From positions 2,294,001 through 2,358,000 of the forward strand of contig NC_091869.1 of assembly GCF_019399895.1 (NCBI RefSeq): DNA of 64,000 bases, read 5' to 3'. Made by a program: the position numbers and the translations under genes. This DNA is from Cardiocondyla obscurior (Eukaryota > Arthropoda > Insecta > Hymenoptera > Formicidae). Of this stretch, positions 38,930-48,700 are shown in pieces; the stretch's first letter is position 1; the number at the start of each line of letters is the position of its first letter. The notes below the pieces were generated by a model. It saw only the letters and a list, made by a program, of their open reading frames with translations. It was not told the origin of the DNA and made no database searches.

Positions 38930-38994
38930 GACATCCTGAGAGGAGGAGGAGGAGGCCCAGGAAGGGTATCCTGCTTCATCGGAGTAACTTTGTA
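38930..38994 (+). repeat. Module A copy P1
   Basis: It reads RHPERRRRRPRKGILLHRSN plus FV into a gtaaga donor in phase 0. Confidence 0.82.
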
Positions 38995-39400
38995 GTAAGA
39001 ATCACTTTTTACTAGAAAAATTAACGGTTCTTCGTTGTTTAATGATACCACTTTGTTGCGCCAACATAAAAAATTAATTAAAATAATTAAAAATTAGATT
39101 TTTAAAAATAGTGCACCTTGATTTGATCTCTCTACAATTTAATTTTCTTAATTTTGTATGTTTCAGGATTATCACGAGTGCTGTGTTCTCGTCGCCGATA
39201 TAAGTAATAAAACGAACCGTAGCCGGTTCGTCGGTCGTTTCTTCGGGTGTGCCGTGATGTCATTGGGCGCTAATTTTGTTACCTTAATTTTTGCAAACGC
39301 GAGTGCCTTACATTACCGCGCGAGAAAGTATATTCAGGAAATTAATTCTCACTATTATAACTTCACGGTCGCGGTCGCGAGTGTCTTGTGCGCGAAAGAA

Positions 39401-39468
39401 AGACATTCTAAACTGAGAGGAAAAGCAGGTTCAGGATGGGCATCCCATTTCGGCGGAGCAACATTTCG
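39401..39468 (+). repeat. Module A copy P2
   Basis: The most diverged copy. In the aligned frame it reads TERKSRFRMGIPFRRSNIS into a gtgagt donor in phase 0, without an indel against the consensus. Confidence 0.75.
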
Positions 39469-39959
39469 GTGAGTATCATTTTTTATTGACCCAAAATTAA
39501 CCGTATTTCGATTTTTATTTCAATAACTTGTCATACATGTCATTGTGACATGCTCATTTTAGCATTGAGGAAAATTGCACAAGTCGTACAATGATACAAT
39601 TGTAAAACAAAAATTTTATTTATTAAAAATTATTTATTTAAAAAAATCTTATTAAAATTTAAACGCTATACTTAACGCAACATGAAAATTATAAACAAAT
39701 TACACGTATTATTTAAAATAAGTTATAGAGTTTATTATTTTTCTATGAACTCCTGTAAATTTGTTGTAAATATGCGACCATGTTTAATAAAAGATATAAG
39801 ATATCTAAACGCGGGTGCACTTGTCACGTCTAGTGTTGCGGTCATATTGGCACTTCTCGTACGCGGCGCATTTCACTCCGTTGCAGTAAACGGCTTGCTG
39901 ATCTATAACACATTGAGAGGTGAGTTTCTTTACTTTAGATATATCCGCATTTAAACGCG
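39469..39959 (+). other. Region after P cluster, one unexplained ORF
   Basis: AT-rich to about 39790. Then 130 less AT-rich bases lie within a 90-codon open frame (39682-39954). Its hydrophobic stretch (ALVTSSVAVILALLV) could be a membrane helix, and a gtgagt donor occurs at 39920. It may be a further exon of the P transcript, or chance. Confidence 0.3.
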
Positions 39960-41290
39960 TTATCTCTCTGCTTGGGCTCTTATTCTATCATGAAAACAAT
40001 ATATACAGCACGTACTACTTGAACCCTTGTATCCGCCGTCGTTGCCTGTATTGACGGGGCTGATATTGGCGCACGACGTGAAACCACATTTGTTCGGGCA
40101 GCATTTCTGGTTAGAAGGACATTCTCCGTCGCCTATACACCTGGAACCGCAATTGGACACGGTGTTTCTCATTGGGCAGTTGCCGCTCTTATCTGTGGAA
40201 CAACGATCAACAATGAATAAGAACTGAATATGGTAAATAAGAATATTCTTTTCAAGATGTGCCGCTTCGTTCTCCTCTCTTTTTTTTTTCTTATTTTTCT
40301 ACTAATTTTCCTGATATATTCCATTTGTACTAAACATTTTGATTGCCAGCAAGTTGATTACTAATGGCGTGGAAACTGGCCGCAAGTTGTATAGTCATAA
40401 TCGACACGTTGTTTTTCATCGACATGTAACACGCGAGGATGCTATAATTGAATATTACGCAGCTTTAAGTATCTATTAAAAGTCTTCGTGTTACATCATC
40501 GGTTTTTTTCTTGAGGTGCGTTTTATGAACAAACTATGTTTAAAAAATATATAATATATATATATATATATATATTTATAATAAAATATATATCGTTTAG
40601 TCGAGTAAAAGTAGATGCAATTTTCTTGTAGACAATTTTACGTTAAATCTGATTAGCAAAACGTTTAAAGTGCTTAATATATTCTTTTACTTTAGACTAA
40701 TTTTGCGATTAAATTAATAAGAGCACTGAGTAAAAAATAAAACAAATTTTGTTAGATTTGTGGATGCAAAAATTACCTAGAAATATAGTTGTGCATCTTT
40801 GCACTTAGTATTTTTGCGTAAAAGTTAGTATTTACTTACAAAATGTTTGAGAGGACGCGCCAACGATCAATAAGACTAGCACTACCGTCAGTGTTAATAA
40901 GTTTCCTGGAAAGTAAATATTACACAAGCTGTTAAGTCCAAAAAAAAAAAAAAAAAAGAGGCTGTAATCCATAATTAAGCTACTTCTTGAAAGAAATTTG
41001 CCATGAGTACGTCGTTTATATATAATTAATTGTACCAATAATACATAACTATTTAATATTATTAATTTTACGTAATTTCTTTGAACACACAGTTAATTCT
41101 ATAATTGTATAATTATTATTTTGTAAGCGCGCATGGCTTCAATTAATTTGACATCAAATCTTTTAATTAAATTTATCCTCAAGCGATTTAAATTACTAAT
41201 GATGTACGTAGAACTTCTGGAAGTATTGTTTACGCTTACGAGAAGCAGAAATCTATAACGTTCAAGGTTACATAATTACTCACGGTTCAT
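39960..41290 (-). CDS. Secreted single WAP-domain protein
   Basis: Three exons join in phase: 41290-41284 (ATG AAC C), 40905-40840 and 40192-39960, giving 101 residues. The tiny first exon completes a classic signal peptide (MNRNLLTLTVVLVLLIVGAS). The single WAP (four-disulfide core) domain starts at KSGNCP and shows the family's eight-Cys pattern, including CIGDGECPSNQKCCPNKCG. WAP proteins are small protease inhibitors or antimicrobial peptides; the role here is unknown. A 30-residue Gly/Ser tail with extra Cys is unusual. Another WAP gene follows upstream on the same strand, so the pair is probably a tandem duplication. Confidence 0.85.
40549..40577. repeat. (AT)n microsatellite
   Basis: About 14 AT units in the second intron of the single WAP-domain gene. 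Confidence 0.9.
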
Positions 41291-41896
41291 TTTACGACTC
41301 GTTCTTGGGTAGTTGATTAAAACTCTGTGGCAAGATTTCGACGAGACTTCTAGACGCGCAACGATAAGAGCATCTGCTTTTATAATGCTTCCCACCTCCA
41401 CTTTAAGATTGAGTAAATACTCTACGAAAGAAGAGTGCAATACATAACGAGTAAATCATTATTCGTGTTCGTTTACAATGTAAACTGGTTTAATCGAGAG
41501 TTTCCTTTAGGTACCGTTTACTTGAACTCGAGTACTTTTTCTTTTTTTTTTTTTTTTTTATTGCATCGTGACGTAAATAACCAGATAGATATCAATTTTA
41601 TGTGGTTTTATTTATTAGAAATACATGAGTAAAAACCGATACTTAAAAAAATTATTAAATATTTTTTCAGTTTTTAACAGCTTTGTTTTATAATTTTATT
41701 TATCTAATTTTATTAATAACTGAGAAATTTATTTAGAGATATGACAAATATATGAAAGAAAGAATATCAATATATGTATATACAGTATAGGACATTTTTG
41801 TTCATTGTGTTAGTTTCTGTCATTTCAAGAATGATTTAATAGTTTTCATCACTTTTAAAATTAATCATATTTGGAACAGGTATATAAAAAGCAATA
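41291..41896. other. Intergenic DNA between the WAP genes
   Basis: AT-rich, with a T18 run near 41550. It should hold the promoter of the downstream WAP gene. No other feature is supported. Confidence 0.5.
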
Positions 41897-42575
41897 TTAA
41901 GGGTAATAATCAATGTAATCGTTGTTTCGGGATTCTTGAGTTTCTGGCTTCTGGCAAGCTAGGGCTCCACATCTGTTTTTGCAACATTTTAAATTGCCTT
42001 TACAGTCATTATCTCCGTTGCAAGTTGACGAGCACACCCACCTTCCTGTTGGTGTCGATGGGCAAAGGCCTGGTTTCTCTATATAAAAAAATATTCACTC
42101 ATACAAGACTCTTTAATGATTAATATAATTTTTAGTACTTTTCTATAAATATTATTACAATATTTCTGTTACAATACCCATATAAAATACAATAATTACG
42201 AAAGTAAAATAATTGTGGTTAGAAGAACTTTGCAAGAAAGTTATATCTTGTTATCAGGTTATATTTTACACTTAAAAATGTTAAAACTTTCTTCCTTTTT
42301 CAGACTGACTGATTAAACGCAGTATAAGGAAGAGATTACTCACCTGTCTGGGTGTGTTGCGTCATCGTGACAGGCATGGAGCAGAGAGAACCGCCGCATC
42401 GAGTCGGACAACATTTGCCATTCCCTGTGCAATGTTCGTCTATGTAGCAGGATCGTCCGCAGAATTGTACAGGTAAAGCAGGTGGGCACGAGCCTGGCTT
42501 GGTTGCATATCTGATTTGACTTTTCGCAATAGCGATAATCCCCACAAAGATGACAATTACGACTAGCAGCTTCAT
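41897..42575 (-). CDS. Secreted double WAP-domain protein
   Basis: Exons 42575-42344 and 42078-41897 join in phase (G|AG) to 137 residues. The signal peptide is MKLLVVIVIFVGIIAIAKSQ. Two WAP domains follow, one per exon: KPGSCPPALP...CYIDEHCTGNGKCCPTRCG and KPGLCPSTPTG...CNGDNDCKGNLKCCKNRCG. Each has the eight cysteines of the four-disulfide core. The tail ends DYIDYYP. The domain-per-exon structure is typical of the family. It is probably a protease inhibitor or antimicrobial factor; the substrate cannot be read from the sequence. Confidence 0.9.
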
Positions 42576-43890
42576 TCTTTTATACGAGACTGTTATATGT
42601 TGACTCGTCTTGTATTATTCTATTTATATTCTTTTCGATATTCGCGCTTATCTATTTTGCAATTGATATTGAGACAACGCTTTTTACACAAAACCTGCAC
42701 TTGACGTTGATATTTAGAATTTCCTTATGTCGTACTTTTATACTTGAGGACTATAATCAGTAGCAAAGGTTTTCTTCTTTTTACCACTCGACCGAACGGT
42801 ACCTCTGATATATATGCCTGTCGTCATCAACTTTGTTTTTCCCTCTCCCAAAACGTTCATGACTAATATGTCACCGTTCACTCCTGTGTCCTCACTCCAC
42901 ATACGATTATTTATGTGTCATTTAGAATATTATTATTTATTTTAAAGAAATTAATTTTTGCCTTTTTTTCTGTTTATTATATCTATTTGCAATTAGATTC
43001 AATTACGTTAGATCTGAATCTGGTGTCTTTGTTTTATAGACTGTTATTTCTTAATAATATGCGCACCAGATATGCTTTTGAATGTAGCTGTTATAATCGG
43101 AAAGCGTTAGCGGTGAACCATAACCACAAGTGTAATTAAAGCTTTAATTAATGAGAGTCCTAATTTACCCGAACGGAAGGACGCGGTTTTAGTCGAGACT
43201 GTTTCCTTTATGATAAAATTTCCTTCTATTTAAAAATATAAAGGAATGTGTTTCTTAATTAGGTATTATTACATAGCACATTAAAACATACTATTTGCAA
43301 TTGAAAGTTTTGAATAAGTATTTTTTTCCTTGTTTTTAATAATTGTAAATAGCTTTTAACAGAAAAAAAAAAAATTAAATGGCATTGATTGAGCCATTAC
43401 TAGATTTTATTACCGGATATTACTTTATAATAAACTTGAATATTTTTTACGCATTTAATTTACGCGTAAAAAGAGAAACTTGCGTTAACGAGTATTGTCA
43501 TTCTAATCTCACATTTATTGCAGTTACATTTTTAAAATTGCAGATTGTATCTAAACAATTTAGTGTTAAGAATAAGAATCGCTTTTATTATTTGCCTCTT
43601 ATTTTGCTATTTTGTTGCCTCTTTTTCGCGACGCTGATTGTTTCTCTCGCTTGGTTTGCTTCATGCCAAACGAGAGTAAACGTCAGCTGTGAATATTACT
43701 GCGTATGAATTTTTAAGAAGTATAAATTTTTACGAAACAAAAGTATTCGGATTATTAGATTATTTTTCGGGGGGATTTGATCGAACAAGAGTTTTATAAT
43801 GACGACGATTTGAGAGTTAGAAAGCGACGGTTGATCACGGAATCGCGAAGAAAATACGTCTTGCTTTTTTATTTCGGGGGAGAAGGAGCC
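42576..43890. other. WAP upstream region and AT-rich intergenic DNA
   Basis: Promoter side of the double WAP gene, then AT-rich DNA. A 109-codon plus-strand open frame (43379-43708) is hydrophobic and Phe/Leu-rich, without family match or splice support, and is not called. Confidence 0.45.
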
Positions 43891-43899
43891 TCGAGCTTG

Positions 43900-44750
43900 C
43901 TGAGAGCATCGAAAAAAACGTAAACAAATCAACTCGGCGTCGAGCTCGGCGCTTCCGAGAACTCCGGTGCGAGAAGGACAGCGTTCAGTAAACGGTCGGA
44001 CCTATTGCTGTCTCACTTTCTTTACACGGTTTTCTCTCTCTCTCTAAGGGCCGAAATCTCTAACGGTCAGTCTAGTTGCGGAGCCACGAGCGTGAAGACG
44101 TGTACCCAAGTGCTCCGCAATTACGCGTATTTTCGGCCGCGGATAGGAAAGTATCGCACGCGAATATATGTCAACGTCGTCGAATTGGATACGAACGATC
44201 ATATTCCGTACGCCAGAGCTATTTTATTGTTCGTTTTGTGCCTTGTTTCGGCCGTCGAAAAAGTGCTTCGGAAGGGTTAAGTACGTCGCGATCGGAACGT
44301 ACGGAGCGCTCGACTTGAATTTCGTCGCGTTCGGCATGTCCGACCCGCTTCACTCGTCACCTCCTTCAGCGGGTTCCAACAATTGTAATGGTCATTACAC
44401 GAGATGTCGTTAGCGATCGCACCTCTCCCGCTTTCTTCGTCGCGATCGAGACTCTCATCCCGTTTAGTGCAAATGACTTTTGACGAACTTTGAGAAAGAA
44501 AAAGTGCGCGGGGAACGTTTCGTATCGCGGCCCGTCTCGTTCGCCGCTTGGCGCTAGGTCTCGGCATCGTTCATTCTGCCGACGGGAACTGCTCGAAGAA
44601 TAGAGAGCGCAAATTTATCAAACCAATGATCGTTCGTCGCGTTTCTTAATTTTACTCGTAAAAAATCGCCGCTATAATCCGCCGTCGTTCTTTCGGTCGT
44701 TCGTCTCTCTCGAGTGAGAGTCAGTGATTATAAAAAAAAATTGCTACAAC
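43900..44750 (+). promoter_or_regulatory. Orphan CpG-rich island with CTCTCT run
   Basis: This block stands out from its AT-rich flanks by CpG density and by long overlapping open frames on both strands. A CT repeat lies at 44033-44045. No annotated gene starts here: WAP genes lie to the left, and stumps ends to the right on the minus strand. It could be the start of the plus-strand Q transcript, about 3 kb upstream, or of an unseen RNA. Confidence 0.35.
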
Positions 44751-44777
44751 ATGTCAGGATCATCCAGAAACTGCCAC

Positions 44778-44864
44778 AGAAGGAAGGAAGGAAGGAAGGA
44801 AGGAGGGAAGGAAGGAGGGAAGGAAGGAGGGAAGGAAGGAAGGAAAGAAGGAAAGAAGGAAGGA
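44778..44864. repeat. (GGAA)n microsatellite
   Basis: About 87 bases of GGAA/GGGA/AAGA units. It yields Lys-Glu-Gly ORFs in several frames that are not genes. Confidence 0.95.
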
Positions 44865-44869
44865 TACAA

Positions 44870-45790
44870 AATAACCTACCTGAACCTAACCGGAAGCTGT
44901 ACATCATTCAATTGTAATTATAAATATAATTAACTAATATTCGAATCTTATAACGTCCTCTGTGATCTCTAATATGCATTTTAAAAATACAATTAAAAAA
45001 TAGACGTGTATATAAATTAATGAAAACTAGATCTTGCAAAAGTCTCTATTTAAAAAAGAATTTACTAGTACACATACATAAATACAAAATGAAACTGTCG
45101 GCGGGTAGAATACAAAACATGTAGTATTAAATATATTCACGATATACGATAATCTTAAAAATTAATTATAAATGCATTCTTGGTACTCAAGCCTCTCCAT
45201 ACCTGAGAAGAAGTCGAGACGGTAAAAAATATATAAATGATTTTATCTCGATTATTATTAATAAATTTAACGCTCATACAGTTCTTGTGCTACATAAAAA
45301 AATAGTACAATATTTTATTGAAATTAAATTCGATGTTGTGACTTTGAATGTAACAAAAAAAGAAAAAAAAAGAAAGTAAACGGGACGGTACAAAGATACA
45401 ACTGTAATTTGTAAAGATACATTTACGACTTAACATTCTATTAATAATTATCGTACAATTAGGTAGTAAAATAAAAATATAAATATAATCGTTACCGTGT
45501 TATCGTTACGTACATTCATATCGTATGTTTTACGTATTATAACAAAGAAAGAATTATAGAAATTTTAACATTTATTTGTTGTACGATTAAAGTTATGCCA
45601 CATACATTTATCGATACATTTATCAACTTTACTCGTTAAATTAATATTATTTATATTGTGACATATCAATCATAACTTTTTATTGCATGTATCTTTAATT
45701 ATCTTTAGTTATAAATTCGAATACATAATTAGGCTTATCTTTCGGACTTATTTTCTATTTTTTTAATTTTAATTGTATGTTTATGTAGTA
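44870..45790. other. AT-rich 3' flank of stumps
   Basis: No coding signal was seen. It probably contains the stumps 3' UTR and polyadenylation region. Confidence 0.5.
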
Positions 45791-45793
45791 TAA

Positions 45794-48700
45794 TCAAGAT
45801 ATAACTTTGAATTCGTTGTTTTTTAATATTCTTAACAATTGTGCGTTACTTACCATAACACTGAGGAAATTGATAGAATATTCAGGTTTCAATAAGTCTA
45901 CATAACATAAATAATTCTGCTTTTTAAATGCTTTGAGGATAAAATCGCTAAGTGAGGTCTTTCCTTTCGCAATTATACCCGTGTGAATCACTCCTCCGCA
46001 ATCACGACTTAACAGAAATTCCCATAAATTCTTATTTTAATTACGATTATTGACTCGAGAGAAAATAAATTCTAAGGAACTGTGTGGAAACTTATTGCAA
46101 CAGATCAGCTGTTGATCTTGAACGTATTTCTTCACGTATCGGGATAACACTTCGTATAAATATAAAAATTTTATATGGAATACACGAATATATGTTTCGA
46201 AAGAATCTTTTAATAATCAGTCATGATTTTATTAAGGCGTTATCTCGGTTCTTGCGTTACGAGTAGTATTCATAGCCTACGTAAAAATATTATAAAGTTA
46301 AACAGTGTGAAAGGTTGTACCTCGCGGTGGCACAGGTGGTGCAGGCAATTTCTTTGGTATTGCGCCGAGAATCTTAGCAGGGTCGTGGCTCATATTAACT
46401 GTTAGGTTCATATAATCCGGCATCCTAGTCTCAGTGGCCTCGTTCGTACTTTTTAAAATGTTCGTCGAGTCTAACACGTGTTCTTCGTCGTGCGTTCTGG
46501 TTGCGGTGGTCTCTTGACTTTGCAGAACGATCGCAGAGTCAACCTCGTCAACGGCGGGTTGAACAAGCGGCTGCGATTTTGCTCTCGCGATGTTAGCACA
46601 TGCCTCAGCCGTATCGTCGAGCCGTTCCTTTCGATTTAATTCGTTGTTTCTGTAGTTCGGGATGCACATTCCTGGTGGTACGATTCGAGTTAAATTCGAC
46701 GCCACCGGTTCGATATTTGTGTACCTGTTGCCGCCAGCGTGTTTCGCGATTTCGATTTCCTCTTGTCGTTTGTCTGATAAGATGACGGCACTTTGTGCCA
46801 AGACGTGATACCTCGGATGATCGCAGGGCGAGCTCGGTGTGTCTGGTTCTCTTGGAGAACCGTCCGCTTTAAATGCTGTATTAATTTAATTGTGATTTAT
46901 TTATTTTTGATAACCTAAGTATGTTTTAAACGATTAAATGATATATATGTATAGTTGCTAGCAATTTAGATATTAATTTAATAGTTGAAAAATATCGAAA
47001 CATTTATTGATTTTTAGAACATAAAAAAAAAATTTTTTTTAATCGTAGTGCGCTGCTCGAAATAATTAAAAGTAGTGCTTGAAATTAATAGAAATGATCG
47101 ATTAAACTTTACCGTGAACAGGCAATCCCGATGGTGGAAACGCTATGTAATACTCGCTATCGTTGGCCCTGGACGGTGATTGTGTTTGTCGGAGATCAAG
47201 ATCACGCGTAATAGAGAGATTCGGTGATGGAGAATACCCGGATGCTGGCGAATATCTGCCCGTAAATGGTTTAGGCGCAGGTGGTATTTCGTAGGACGTC
47301 ATGCTGGTCTTCTCATCCCTAATATTCTGGAGCTAAAAAAAAATTGTAGATCTAACTTAATATTAGGAGAACATTGATTATATATTTTTTACTTTGTCAT
47401 GGAAAAGCACAAGCCATTAACTTTTGTTCTTTCTGAGAAGCGCGGATCACGCGGTCGAGAGATACGTTCATGAATAAATTTTATAAAGTTTTCACCCAGT
47501 TCTGCGATCAACTTGTATTAATAAATATTTTTCCAATCTAATATTTCGAGAATCTTATTTAAATAAAACTTGTGTTCTGTTTAGATCAAAATCCAAAGAA
47601 GCTCGTCGCCGACATCATAAAAGAAACAAGCTGCAGCCAGTTCGTGAGCGACCAGTGCGAAGAAGGAAGCCCTATCATTCTGAGAGGAGGAGGAGGCCTC
47701 GGAAAGGCACCGTGCATCGATGGAGCAACCCAAGGGTACGCATAATTTTTTTTTAACACAAAACTACCCGAGTGGAAATTATATTGCGCGTGCTGATCTT
47801 ACGCGACGGTCGACTGCCGAATCTGCCGGGCAAGCCGAAGACCGCGGTAGTGTGAGTACGTGCATGTGTTTACATCGGCCGGCAATCCTCGCGCTCCAAG
47901 TTCGCAAGGTGGAGGACGCGCGGGCAGGAGATAGCAAGAACCGGCTTGCCCGGCGAATTTGGCAGTCGAACGAGCCTTGCGTAAGGTCAGAACATCAACA
48001 GTAAACAAGCACGCGGAGAAAAAAAAGATATCTATTTAGATACATGGTCCGCGCTGGACAGTGACGAGACGACTGATACTAGACAGATTTTGTTTTTTTT
48101 AAATACATTAAAAATTTTTTTTTATTTGTTACAGATTAACGCAACCGAAAGTGCCGTTATCGCCGATATTAGATATTAGTTAATTATTTGGACGTTAATT
48201 TTTTGATATACATTTTTTTTCTTTTTTTTAATGCGAGTGCCGAACAGAAACGCGCGACAGTGTTCAATAATTAATTCTCGCGTATGTAAAATCACGGTCG
48301 CGGATTTCGCGAGTTTCTTGTGCGCGGAAGATGGCTCGACACGTCCCATCTGAGTGGAGGAGCAGGCCCGGGACGGGCATCCTGCTTCGGCAGAGCAACT
48401 TTTAAGTAAGGATTAATTTTTTATATATATATAAAATCGCTAGCTTTACCTTTTTGTTAACAGAAAACTTTGTTTTTATTTATTAAATTAAATAATTAAA
48501 AATACGTAATTTTTTTTATTTAAAATGTGAACTTTAGTATCTCTATATTAAATTTTTTATATTTTCTGTTACAGTCACCGGCAGCATCTTCAACTCTGCT
48601 GATGCTCATGCAGATCGGTGAGTCGCATGTTTTTTTTACAGTAGATTTTTGGGAAAATAAAAAAATTGAAAAGAACATTAAAAAAATTCATAAAATAGTA

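Larger units (their letters stand above)
38260..39468 (+). ncRNA. Repeated-exon array, plus-strand transcript (P cluster)
   Basis: Predicted exons, from splice signals only: start to 38554 (AAAG|gtatgt), 38645-38758, 38883-38994 and 39167-39468 (TCG|gtgagt). The third and fourth end with module A copies. The second and fourth carry another motif also found in the M and Q clusters, GTCGCCGATA followed by CAATTC or CGGTTC. A 39-bp stretch around 39205-39240 (ACGAACCGTAGCCGGTTCGTCGGTCG) reappears on the minus strand at about 37745-37775. No long ORF runs through the joined exons. It is most simply a lncRNA or a decaying coding gene. Confidence 0.42.
47585..48617 (+). ncRNA. Repeated-exon unit inside stumps intron (Q cluster)
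   Basis: Antisense to stumps, within its intron 48946-47333. Predicted exons are 47585-47735 (A copy Q1), 48135-48405 (A copy Q2) and 48575-48617 (B copy, 43 bp, ATCG|gtgagt), all with proper acceptors. Q1 is open along its whole length in the Arg-rich frame, with about 50 codons including KEARRRHHKRNKLQPVRERP and PRKG; this is the only copy open throughout. Q2 has a 1-bp deletion upstream of its A core, then a short ORF starting MARHVPSEWRSRPGTG and ending SNF-stop at the donor. It may be a small Arg-rich gene or a lncRNA. Confidence 0.45.

Noticed and set aside
39167..39468. Reading the P2 exon as a 104-residue protein
   Set aside because: The frame used by that ORF over module A is the Gly-rich one; cross-copy substitutions favour the Arg-rich frame, so this ORF is not called as a CDS.
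43379..43708. 109-codon plus-strand ORF
   Set aside because: Hydrophobic, Phe/Leu-rich translation of AT-rich DNA, no family match, no splice signals that connect it.
44005..44567. Overlapping ORFs in the orphan CpG island
   Set aside because: Three plus frames and one minus frame are open together, which indicates composition, not coding.
44714..44933. Lys-Glu-Gly-Arg repeat ORFs
   Set aside because: They are translations of the GGAA microsatellite.
47720..48008. ORFs of 94 (+) and 69 (-) codons
   Set aside because: They run through the GC-rich inverted repeat; both strands are open because of base composition.
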